From Carpediemonas membranifera (taxonomy: Eukaryota; Fornicata): DNA of 50,407 nucleotides. Location: positions 1-50,407 of the forward strand of contig JAHDYR010000060.1 of assembly GCA_019828565.1 (NCBI GenBank). The letters are read 5' to 3'. The notes below the pieces were generated by a model. The model worked only from the letters and a program-made list of their open reading frames with translations, searched no databases and was not told the DNA's origin. Both the position numbers and the translations under genes were made by a program. Below, one piece after another: positions 19,716-30,715 of this stretch (position 1 is the stretch's first letter; the number at the start of each line of letters is the position of its first letter).

Positions 19716-22700
19716 TTAGTGGTTGAGGCCATTAGCCTCAGCTTGACGGTGCGCAGCATCCGCCTGGCGCATGAACGCATGGAACACATGAACTTGCTGC
19801 CGCATACAGGCCATCATGACCGCGTCGGCAATCTGCCCAACAGTTTCGGCATTAAGGCCCAAAACGTCGCGCATCTCATCGGTCCATCCTCTCCCATGCA
19901 CAGCACCAACACCACCACTCTGGCGAACGACCACGGGAATAACCCGGACGTTCCAGTTGGCGTACTGCTCCTTCTTGCTCCGCATAGATGCAGACGCGTG
20001 ATTGCTCACCACTACGTCAAGCACAACGGGTTCGGTATGGCCCGGTCTGGTCAAGAGGAGGTCCGCCCGCGCCTTGACCCGTTTGGTCCGGTCCACAGTC
20101 CACTCGCTGCCCCGTCCGAGCCAATGCTCAACTCTTACGCGCCAGGGGTGCCCGCGCAGCAGTTTGGCGAGCGTGTCGCGAATTTGGTCGTGCCGCTCCG
20201 ATCCCAGCCCCTCCTTCAGGAAGGGACAGGTAAGAGAATGCTCGGCTGAGCAGGGGACAGACCGGTGGTTAACACTACGGGCCAGGCATAGCGGACAGAC
20301 GTCGTGGCCTGTCTCAAAGGCAGGAAGGCCGACATGGTTGCGAAGCATCGGTGCAGCACCCTCGTCACAGGGGTTACGACCCATAGCGGCTGGATCAGCC
20401 GCGAGTAGAGACCTGATCACGTTTGGCGAGTCGACTGAAACAGTCAGTTGGCTGGAAATGTTATCCTGCAGGAGGCGTACCAACTTCTTCTGCGTGCTCT
20501 CGAGTGAGAGCTTTCTGACATCGCCATATGATGTCGGCCAATCCTTGGGCGTCGCGGCGAGAGCCGGGATGCATGGCAGTGCGTCTTGGATGAGAGCCTC
20601 GGGCCTTTCGACCTTCAGCTCTATGAGTTGTCGTGCGGCACCCAGATAGGCTGGGGCCCACACAACAGAGGGTATGGCCAATCCGAGCCCGCCTTGACTG
20701 ACCGGCAGACAGAGCCTTGCGGCGAAGTCCTTGTCAGTCTCTGCGCTGGACTGGAGCAGCTTCAGGATGGCGGGGACCACCTTCTGCTGTTCGAAGTCCA
20801 GTTGCGACTCGAACATGTCACCCCCGCCCGGCGAAACATTGCGGAAGAAGTGCTCCCACTTGGTGAGGGCACACAGTTTCGTCACTAGGAGGGCAGGGGC
20901 GACGGCTTCCGCGCCAATGTCAGAGACCATCGATGCAGCAGCGTCAAGCAGCTCCATAACCTTGCGGTTAGCAGAGCCTAGCTCCCGCATGATGTGCGTG
21001 GCGGAGCCGATTGGAACACCAACCAGCTTGGTATCGCGTCTCCGTGGGACGCCACCAGTTGTGTTGCCGTCAACGACATCCTTATGGGCTAGCACGCACT
21101 TGGCACGGTTGAGGCGGAGGCCAACCTCGTTGAACTTCTGAGCGGCGAGTTCTGTGAGATTGTTGGCCTCACGGCCGACCCCAGGCGACTGTAGCGGGCG
21201 GGTAGTGGTGGCTACAATGTCATCCTGGTAGGCACGGATGCACCACCCAGGGAAAGCCTCGCGCAAGACGTCCAGAATGGGCTTAACGCCTAAGCTGAAA
21301 AGAATTGGCGAGAGCGGGTCCCCTTGGTGAATGCCTTCAGCCGACCTCATGGTGATGCCGGAGGTAGAGAAAAGTAAGCCCCGTCGGTACATGGTCGACA
21401 GGTATGGGATGAGCGCCGGCATGTAGGCCGCCACCACCTTCATGGCGAAGGCCCTCGACAAGCATCCATAGGCGTTGGAAAGGTCGAGTGTGAGCACTGT
21501 ACCGCCACTTCGGTAGACTGCACTCACCTCCTCTCCCAACCTCTCCAAGCCGCACTTCTCACCTACTCCGAACTGGTCCTTCAGGGCACGATCGACGTCA
21601 ACCAGCCGCTTACGGACGGACCAGGCGAGTGCCTTTGCCGCCACACGGCGAATAGAGTCGCCGATCGCGACCCCTCGGACCTTCCCTTCACCTTTCGGCA
21701 CAGGGACGAGAATGCAATGACTGAACACATCAGTGTAAGCTTCTCCGTTCAGGATGTCCTGAACCAGCGGGAGCAGAGCCTGGACTAGTTCGCGCCTTGA
21801 TGTCTTGTAGGCGATCTTCAGGTGAAGGAACGATAGCCCGGAGGGCCCCGGGGCCGCCTCAGACTTGAGTGTGTTGAGGATGGTCTTCAGAGTCTTAGAG
21901 GAAACTTCGACACACTGCAGGGGGTTCTCGGGGACGTCTCGCATGGGGACGTCGGGACAAAGCCCGTTGAACCCAACCTGGAGGTCCCGCAGTTGAGCGT
22001 CGATTTCAGTCGGTGTCAGGTCAGTCTCATTGGCTACCATGGACGTGGCGGCCTTCGAGACAAACCCGTGGCGAATCAGGTTCAGCGTCCGACGCCACTT
22101 GCTCGCGCTAGCGCGTCGTCCGCCTCGGTCCGACGGCGGTGCGTACAGCGTCTTGGGGTAGTCTACAACCTTAAGAGCCTCAGCCCGCTTGGCGTCGTCA
22201 CCTGTCGCGTTGTTCACCTCCCTCAATCGTTCAATAAGGCCTCGTGTGAACTTCTCGCGCCCGCGCTTGGGCGGAGCGATCTTTCCGAGGAACAAGGCCT
22301 GACCCGGGGAAGGAAGACATCGGGTCGATGAGCAGGGGTAGTGGGAGGTGCTGATGGCGGGGTTAGGGGGAAACCAACCGCCGAAACGTGAGCTGCCGTG
22401 TCTGCCTGGACCTCTTCGTCAACAGGCTGCGATGACAGACCCTCGTCGTCCGTCGCGATCTCTACTACAGAGGGAGGGACATTTGCAGCGGTCTCTGGAC
22501 GCATAGCGTTGTCTCGTATCGTGCAGGCGATAATCGCAATGGACTTGGGGGCTGTGTTTGCAGAACGCAACGAAGTTGCCGTTGGCAGCGCCTGTGTGGT
22601 GATGCTGTGGGCCTTAAGGAGGTCCTTGAAGCTGTCAGCAATCGCCTTCAGGGCTTTCACGGTAAAGCGTACGATGTGTTTGTTCTGGACGTCGCGCATG

Positions 22701-22951
22701 AGCTCGACAACCGCAGTTTCAGAGCACAATGTGTTGAACACCGTGTCCGTATCGCACCACAGTCTGTCAATTAGGCTTATGTCGACGAACTTCGCGTAGG
22801 TGCTATGAACTTCGGTAAGAAGAGCACGAACATCCTCGGCGAAGACGCTTTCGCGCCATACGAGTCTCGTACGCCGTCGAGTCACCATCTGGCCTCCAGG
22901 ATCAGCCTGGGGCACAGAAAATGACGACATTTCCATTTCGGGAGGGAGCAA
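19716..22951 (-). CDS. RT1-A polyprotein: reverse transcriptase, CCHC finger, restriction-like endonuclease (one frameshift)
   Basis: About 1,078 aa in two frames. The N-terminal frame (22951-22223) is joined to the main frame (22295-19716) by loss of one G near 22300; RT1-B has G5 where this copy has G4. RT motifs: GPSGLSFLHLK, LDLSNAYGCLSRAF, GIHQGDPLSPILF and YQDDI. The finger CPLCLARSVNHRSVPC fits C-x2-C-x6-H-x4-C. The endonuclease shows RADLLL, VVLDVVVSN and KKEQY (Asp, Asp, Lys). This RT-CCHC-endonuclease order is that of R2/NeSL-type elements; the clade is not determined. It copies RNA into DNA at a nicked target. Confidence 0.85.
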
Positions 22952-22981
22952 ACTTTTATGTAATCAACGACGAACTGTCTA

Positions 22982-23029
22982 GCGAGCGGCGAGGCGCAGC
23001 CGAGCTTCGCGAGCCTGAGCGCAGCGAAG
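22982..23029 (-). repeat. 48-bp 5' motif shared by RT1 and RT2
   Basis: Identical to 26427-26474. GC-rich with internal pairing potential (GCGAAGC, GCTGCGC, GCTCGC). It lies about 30 bp upstream of the start codon in both otherwise diverged elements. Confidence 0.8.
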
Positions 23030-23112
23030 CAGTTTGAGGCTATGGGGTGCGTCGGGGTCCTCCGTCGCTCCATCCAGTGAGTCGCTGGCGAGTCAACAAA
23101 ACCAACAAGAAC

Positions 23113-26100
23113 ACTCTGAAGCGCTCTGCACGAGCCGATTGCTACACCAATATCAGAATTGAGTAACAATTAATGGGAGAGGCCCAAATCCTCTGCTGCA
23201 GCATGTGCTGCGTCGCATTGCTTGATGAACGCTGCATATGTGTGCACTTGCCCTCTCATGCACGCCAAGAAAGCGTTATCAGCCATCTCGCGGACCTGCT
23301 CAGCCTTAAGACCAAGTTCATCGCGCAAATCGTCCGTCCAGCCCCTTCCGTGCACTCTTCCAACGTCACCGTTGTGAAGCGTCACCGCGGGTATGAGCTT
23401 GACGTCCCAGTTGGAGTACTGGGCGCGCTTGCTCGTCATGGCCTGAGACACGTGGTTGCTGACGACGTTGTCAATGACGATTGCCTTCACGCCAGGTTTC
23501 GTGAGGAGGATGTCCGCCCGCGCCTTCATAGGCTTGGTCCGGTCAATGGTCCACTCACTGGCCTTGTTCAACCACACCTCGGACTGGACTCTCCAGCCAT
23601 AACCCTTCAGGTCTCTCACCAGCCCGTCCTTGATAGCGTTGTGACGCTCGTCGTCCAGGCCTCCACGGAGGCATGGGCAGCACAGGGTGTGAGTAGCGTT
23701 GCACACAACGGACTGGTGGTTCACGGTGCGTGCCCTGCAGAGAGGGCAGACGTCAAATCCGGGCGTGAATGCGGGGAGGCCCAGGTGATTGCGGAAGATG
23801 GGGGCAACAGCGGCATCGGTTACCGAGCGCCCAAGAGAGGTCGGGTCGACCATCATGAACGACCGAACGACGTTGGGCGAGACGGCGGCACTCACAGAGA
23901 GCTTGGTGGCAATAGATTCCTCAACGAGGCGAACCAAGTTCTTCTGCGTGTGGTCGGCGTCAAGAGCCTTCACATCGTCCAAGCCACTAGGCCAGTTCGA
24001 CGGCGTGTTGAGCTGGGGCGGGAGACACTTGATGGCACCCGTCACGCTGTCAGGTGAGCGTGTAACACCCAGCCCTGCCAGTTGTCTCGTGGCCGCGAGG
24101 AACGCGGGAGCCCACACGACTGATGGCATTGCCAGCGCAAGCCCGCGTCTTTCGACCGGCATACTCAGGCGGAGAGCAAAGTCGTCATCGACCTCAGCCT
24201 CGCTCGACAGGATTCGGAGGATGGCCGGGACCGCCTCTTTCTTCTCAAATCCGAGCTCAGCCTCGTAGAGACCGTTGCCGACTCCACCCGTTGCGGGGGG
24301 AACGTTACGGAAGAAGTGCTCCCACTTTGTGAGCGCACAATACTTCGCAATGATCAACGCAGGGGCAGTTGCCTCCGGCCCCTCCTTGGCCACCATCTCT
24401 CCGGCAGCGTTAAGGAGTTGCATCACGCGACTGTTGACCTTGGCCAACTCACCCATCGCATGAGCAGCGGACCCAACCGGAACGCCCACGAGGTTTAGGC
24501 TGCGTCTTCTTGGGACGCCTCCCGAGGTGTTGCCGTCGGTAACGTCTCTGTGCGCCACAACGCACTTCGACTTGTTGAGCCGCAGGCCGACTTCGAGGAA
24601 CTTCTCCCTCGCGATCTCGACAAGGTTGTTAGCCTCTCGGCCGACACCGGGCGTCTGCAAAGGCCGATCAGTCGTGGCGACTAGATCGTCTTGGTACGCT
24701 TGGAGGTGCCAACCCGGGAACGCCTCGCGCAGAACGTCCAGAATGGGCTTGATGCCCAGGCTGAACAGAATAGGGGACAGGGATCTCCTTGATGTATGCC
24801 CTCAGCTGACCCTTATCACTCCTCCCTGACGTGGAGAATAGGAGCCCTTGGCGATACATCGTAGACAGGTAGGGCATGAGAGCAGGCATGTAAGCGCGTA
24901 CCACGTCGAACATGAACGCCCTAGATAGGCATCCATAAGCGTTCGATAAGTCGAGGGAGACAACAGTCCCTCCCTCCTCGTAGACCCTGGTCACGCTGTC
25001 ACTCAGCCTCTCCAGGCCGCACTTCTCCCCCACCCCATACTGATCCTTGAGGGTCCGGTCGACGTCGACCAGGCGGGCCCTCACAGCCCAGGCGAGAGCC
25101 TTCGCCGCAACCCGCCGAAGCGAGTCCCCGATGGCCACTCCTCGGATCTTCCCAGCCCCCTTGGGGACCGGGACAATGATGCAGTGGCTCAATACCGCGG
25201 TGTAGGTCTCGCCGTTCAGGATGTCCTGTACGATCGGCATCAATGCGGCGATGAGGTCATGTCTGGCCACCTTCGCTGCTATTCTGATATGGAGGAAGGA
25301 CAAGCCCGACGGCCCTGGGGCCGCCTCGGCCTTTAGAGCGTGTAGTACAGTCTTGAGGGTCCTAGCGGACACCTCAACTGACTGCAGTGGCTCTGCGGGG
25401 ACGTCCTTAAACGGAACATCTGGGCGCAGGCCACTGTAATCCTCCTGCAGTCTCTTCAGCTCTACATCCACCTCCTGTGGTGACAGGCCCGCATCCTCAG
25501 CTACCAGCGCAGTGGCTGCCTTGGACACGAACCCGTGGCGAACCAGTCGCATCACCTTACGCCACTTGGACGGGCGGCCCTTGGGGCCTTTCGATGCAAC
25601 CGGCGGTGCGTACAGCGCCTTCGGGTACTCGAGTACCGTCCTCAGGGCCGCGCGCTTCTCGTCCTCGCTCTCCACGAGGGCCACCCGCTTGAGCTTCTCG
25701 ATCAGGCCTCTGGCGAATTTCTCGCGTCCCCTCTTGGGGGAGCGATCTTGCCAAGGAAGAGAGCCTGTCCCGGTGGTAGGAACACGTCGGGTCGATGGGC
25801 TGGGTGAGCGGGAGGGGCAGTCGGGGGGCTTGCGGTGAAGCCCACCGCGGTGACGTGCGCTGCTGCGCTCGGCTGCGATGACAGCTGGCTACCAGGGGCG
25901 TGGACCTCTTCGACAGATGGAAGGAGACTGGCAGGGTCGTTGTTGCCCATCACGTTTCTCCTGATCTCTCGGAAGAATTCGGCCGCCACCGACGGAGCTG
26001 TTTTGGCAGAACGCAGCGGTGTTGCTTTGGGAGTACTGCTAAGAGTAACACCCGCCGCGTCTAAGAGCCGCTTGAAGGAATCTACGATGTCCTTCAGTGC

Positions 26101-26474
26101 TCTCACCGTCAAACGCACAATCTTCTTGTTGTTCACGTCCTTCATCAGCTCGACGATGGCCGCTTCGGAGCACAGCGTATCAAACACTGTCTCTACATTG
26201 CACCAACGTGCGTCAATGAACTCAGCATTGACGAATTTCGCGTAGTCGGTACGAACAGTCTGCAGCAGAAGCTGTACGTCCCGAGCAAGCGCGTTTTCGC
26301 GCCAATCGGACGTTATGGAAACTCTCATCGCCATCTGGCCTCCAGGATCAGCCTGGGGCGCAGAAAATGACGACATTTCCATTTCGGGAGGGAGCATCGT
26401 TTATTGCCTTTTGGACGAACTGTATTGCGAGCGGCGAGGCGCAGCCGAGCTTCGCGAGCCTGAGCGCAGCGAAG
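23113..26474 (-). mobile_element. RT2-A, second non-LTR retrotransposon family
   Basis: The 3' end is placed where identity to RT2-B begins (CACTCTGAAG, 23113); the 5' end is at the 48-bp motif 26427-26474, 9 bp from the 3' end of RT1-B. Same architecture as RT1 but clearly diverged in protein sequence. Confidence 0.75.
23170..26397 (-). pseudogene. RT2-A polyprotein, three single-base losses
   Basis: Frames: 26397-25702 (N-terminus MLPPEMEMSSFSAPQ, shared with RT1), 25684-24668 (RT core with LDLSNAYGCLSRAF) and 24660-23170 (rest of RT, CPLCRARTVNHQSVVC finger, endonuclease RADILL / IVIDNVVSN). One base is missing near 25740. Two more are missing near 24780-24815, within the GIHQGDPLSP region, so the catalytic core is disrupted as written. 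Confidence 0.8.
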
Positions 26475-26483
26475 ACGTCACTC

Positions 26484-29400
26484 TAGTGGTCAGTATGTCG
26501 GGTTTGAGGCACTGCTCGCTCCGAAATCTCCCTTTCGACTCTCCACTCAGTCACAACGAACGCGAACGCGAATAACGCGCAGATCACGCTCAAAGTACAG
26601 AAACAACATCAGTATTAGTGGTTGAGGCCATTAGCCTCAGCTTGACGGTGCGCAGCATCCGCCTGGCGCATGAACGCATGGAACACATGAACTTGCTGCC
26701 GCATACAGGCCATCATGACCGCGTCGGCAATCTGCCCAACAGTTTCGGCATCAAGGCCCAAAACGTCGCGCATCTCGTCGGTCCATCCTCTCCCATGCAC
26801 AGCACCAACACCACCACTCTGGCGAACGACCACGGGAATAACCCGGACGTTCCAGTTGGCGTACTGCTCCTTCTTGCTCCGCATAGATGCAGACGCGTGA
26901 TTGCTCACCACTACGTCAAGCACAACGGGTTCGGTATGGCCCGGTCTGGTCAAGAGGAGGTCCGCCCGCGCCTTGACCCGTTTGGTCCGGTCCACAGTCC
27001 ACTCGCTGCCCCGTCCGAGCCAATGCTCAACTCTTACGCGCCAGGGGTGCCCGCGCAGCAGTTTGGCGAGCGTGTCGCGAATTTGGTCGTGCCGCTCCGA
27101 TCCCAGCCCCTCCTTCCAGGAAGGGACAGGTAAGAGAATGCTCGGCTGAGCAGGGGACAGACCGGTGGTTAACACTACGGGCCAGGCATAGCGGACAGAC
27201 GTCGTGGCCTGTCTCAAAGGCAGGAAGGCCGACATGGTTGCGAAGCATCGGTGCAGCACCCTCGTCACAGGGGTTACGACCCATAGCGGCTGGATCAGCC
27301 GCGAGTAGAGACCTGATCACGTTTGGCGAGTCGACTGAAACAGTCAGTTGGCTGGAAATGTTATCCTGCAGGAGGCGTACCAACTTCTTCTGCGTGCTCT
27401 CGAGTGAGAGCTTTCTGACATCGCCATATGATGTCGGCCAATCCTTGGGCGTCGCGGCGAGAGCCGGGATGCATGGCAGTGCGTCTTGGATGAGAGCCTC
27501 GGGCCTTTCGACCTTCAGCTCTATGAGTTGTCGTGCGGCACCCAGATAGGCTGGGGCCCACACAACAGAGGGCATGGCCAATCCGAGCCCGCCTTGACTG
27601 ACCGGCAGACAGAGCCTTGCGGCGAAGTCCTTGTCAGTCTCTGCGCTGGACTGGAGCAGCTTCAGGATGGCGGGGACCACCTTCTGCTGTTCGAAGTCCA
27701 GTTGCGACTCGAACATGTCACCCCCGCCCGGCGAAACATTGCGGAAGAAGTGCTCCCCACTTGGTGAGGGCACACAGTTTCGTCACTAGGAGGGCAGGGG
27801 CGACGGCTTCCGCGCCAATGTCAGAGACCATCGATGCAGCAGCGTCAAGCAGCTCCATAACCTTGCGGTTAGCAGAGCCTAGCTCCCGCATGATGTGCGT
27901 GGCGGAGCCGATTGGAACACCAACCAGCTTGGTATCGCGTCTCCGTGGGACGCCACCAGTTGTGTTGCCGTCAACGACATCCTTATGGGCTAGCACGCAC
28001 TTGGCACGGTTGAGGCGGAGGCCAACCTCGTTGAACTTCTGAGCGGCGAGTTCTGTGAGATTGTTGGCCTCACGGCCGACCCCAGGCGACTGTAGCGGGC
28101 GGGTAGTGGTGGCTACAATGTCATCCTGGTAGGCACGGATGCACCACCCAGGGAAAGCCTCGCGCAAGACGTCCAGAATGGGCTTAACGCCTAAGCTGAA
28201 AAGAATTGGCGAGAGCGGGTCCCCTTGGTGAATGCCTTCAGCCGACCTCATGGTGATGCCGGAGGTAGAGAAAAGTAAGCCCCGTCGGTACATGGTCGAC
28301 AGGTATGGGATGAGCGCCGGCATGTAGGCCGCCACCACCTTCATGGCGAAGGCCCTCGACAAGCATCCATAGGCGTTGGAAAGGTCGAGTGTGAGCACTG
28401 TACCGCCACTTCGGTAGACTGCACTCACCTCCTCTCCCAACCTCTCCAAGCCGCACTTCTCACCTACTCCGAACTGGTCCTTCAGGGCACGATCGACGTC
28501 AACCAGCCGCTTACGGACGGACCAGGCGAGTGCCTTTGCCGCCACACGGCGAATAGAGTCGCCGATCGCGACCCCTCGGACCTTCCCTTCACCTTTCGGC
28601 ACAGGGACGAGAATGCAATGACTGAACACATCAGTGTAAGCTTCTCCGTTCAGGATGTCCTGAACCAGCGGGAGCAGAGCCTGGACTAGTTCGCGCCTTG
28701 ATGTCTTGTAGGCGATCTTCAGGTGAAGGAACGATAGCCCGGAGGGCCCCGGGGCCGCCTCAGACTTGAGTGTGTTGAGGATGGTCTTCAGAGTCTTAGA
28801 GGAAACTTCGACACACTGCAGGGGGTTCTCGGGGACGTCTCGCATGGGGACGTCGGGACAAAGCCCGTTGAACCCAACCTGGAGGTCCCGCAGTTGAGCG
28901 TCGATTTCAGTCGGTGTCAGGTCAGTCTCATTGGCTACCATGGACGTGGCGGCCTTCGAGACAAACCCGTGGCGAATCAGGTTCAGCGTCCGACGCCACT
29001 TGCTCGCGCTAGCGCGTCGTCCGCCTCGGTCCGACGGCGGTGCGTACAGCGTCTTGGGGTAGTCTACAACCTTAAGAGCCTCAGCCCGCTTGGCGTCGTC
29101 ACCTGTCGCGTTGTTCACCTCCCTCAATCGTTCAATAAGGCCTCGTGTGAACTTCTCGCGCCCGCGCTTGGGCGGAGCGATCTTTCCGAGGAACAAGGCC
29201 TGACCCGGGGGAAGGAAGACATCGGGTCGATGAGCAGGGGTAGTGGGAGGTGCTGATGGCGGGGTTAGGGGGAAACCAACCGCCGAAACGTGAGCTGCCG
29301 TGTCTGCCTGGACCTCTTCGTCAACAGGCTGCGATGACAGACCCTCGTCGTCCGTCGCGATCTCTACTACAGAGGGAGGGACATTTGCAGCGGTCTCTGG

Positions 29401-29628
29401 ACGCATAGCGTTGTCTCGTATCGTGCAGGCGATAATCGCAATGGACTTGGGGGCTGTGTTTGCAGAACGCAACGAAGTTGCCGTTGGCAGCGCCTGTGTG
29501 GTGATGCTGTGGGCCTTAAGGAGGTCCTTGAAGCTGTCAGCAATCGCCTTCAGGGCTTTCACGGTAAAGCGTACGATGTGTTTGTTCTGGACGTCGCGCA
29601 TGAGCTCGACAACTGCAGTTTCAGAGCA
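26484..29628 (-). mobile_element. RT1-B, 5'-truncated copy of RT1
   Basis: Near-identical to 19585-22726. It lacks the first about 75 codons and the 5' untranslated part. The break coincides with the left end of element B, and the sequence across B (49964 onward) is the 3' end of RT2-B. So before B arrived, RT1-B was already joined to RT2-B. Confidence 0.85.
26615..29628 (-). pseudogene. RT1-B polyprotein, truncated, two frameshifts
   Basis: A long frame from the truncated 5' end to about 27756 carries the intact RT core (YQDDI present). An extra C near 27756 and another near 27117 shift the frame into the finger and endonuclease parts. RT1-A is intact at both places, while RT1-B is intact where RT1-A is broken. 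Confidence 0.8.
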
Positions 29629-29630
29629 CA

Positions 29631-29678
29631 CATACTGTTAGAATGGCCAGTTAATCCGGGGATATACGGAGGATAAAC
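29631..29678 (+). repeat. Left TIR of element B
   Basis: 48 bp, exact reverse complement of 49916-49963. Identity ends after GGATAAAC. Confidence 0.95.
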
Positions 29679-30715
29679 GCAAATTCCTTATTCGTGCTTC
29701 AGGGCGTTCGAAGTCCTAAGAAGCAGCTGAAATGATAGATGCGAGTGCATTAATGACATATCCATGCTTGATGTAACATGTGCGAGATTGGTGGTCGAGC
29801 AAATTGCCTCTCGCATTTTAAGGTCGAAGGCAAAAGTGGTCGTACGACCAAGTGGCCTTGTCAGCAAAGTCTGTGTGTTCTAAAGAGTATCCTCTGTTGT
29901 TTTTATGCGTCAACTCCTTCTCAGTCGCCGGGAACTAATGACTGAATCAACCAATCAAAAGAATGAAGCTGTCCCCCAGAAAGCAGGCCATACTACGGTG
30001 GTATATAGTCAGTATACATCATCGGAGTATGTTCGGTTTTCTGGGGGACAGATTCAATCTTCTGTATCTCAAAATTTGCAATTTTTTTATCGGCGATAAG
30101 ATGGAATCAGAAGACTTGGCTCAGAGCTCAAGTGCACTTAGCTCCATAGAGCTGAGATCGGCAATTGGCATGATCCACCGCCGCAGAAGGTGCCCAAAGA
30201 GGCGCTGACGTTGAGCGGTCGATCATGGCCGTTTAACACATCAACGGGGGCCTCATCCCATGCAGTATCCATAACTTTTTACCATTTTCTTCTAGCTGCA
30301 CTGGTTGGCAAATGAGCATTTTGTGTCGCCTTCATCATGGCAATATTCGAGATCAAATCCAGATTTGCTTTTTTTGTGCACAAGGAGCACAACAGCAAAT
30401 TCGCAAGTAATGCAGATGAAAATCAGATGAATCTTAATCAGGCACTCTCATACACACACTGCTTTAGTTTCGGAGCCAACGTCCATAAACTGAAGGAGTT
30501 CTGAACATTGTTTCACCAATTGTGTGAAACTGGTGAAATTGTGAAATAGTGTTGAAACGGCCAGAGAAGAAGAAGGAACCCCGGCAGCGCAGTTGTAGCT
30601 GCTCTTATAGAGCTATAGCAACAGCCAAATTGTCTGATTTATCTCACAGACCGTTGCGCATGTACCTGCCTAGTTTTTGTACAAAAATCTTGTTTTTTTA
30701 AACTCTACAGAAATC
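29679..30715. promoter_or_regulatory. Left subterminal region of B
   Basis: No gene recognised. It contains a 14-bp perfect inverted repeat CTGTCCCCCAGAAA (29969-29982 / 30038-30051). TTTCACCA...TGGTGAAA plus three further TGTGAAA-type motifs lie at about 30510-30557. Stretches near 30180-30380 (GAAGGTGCCCAAAG, TTTACCATTTTCTTCTAGCTGC) also occur, diverged, in the left arm of the nested element near 34320-34510. Confidence 0.55.

Larger units (their letters stand above)
19585..23029 (-). mobile_element. RT1-A, non-LTR retrotransposon with restriction-like endonuclease
   Basis: Minus-strand element. The 3' limit (TAGTGGTCAG at 19585) is set by where identity to RT1-B begins. The 5' limit is the shared 48-bp GC-rich motif (22982-23029). 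No LTR. Nearly identical to RT1-B over about 3.1 kb, so a recent duplicate. Upstream it is joined through an 83-bp spacer to the 3' end of RT2-A. Confidence 0.8.

Noticed and set aside
19719-24332. Plus-strand frames across the retrotransposons
   Set aside because: No motif; the minus strand carries clear RT, finger and endonuclease motifs over the same DNA.
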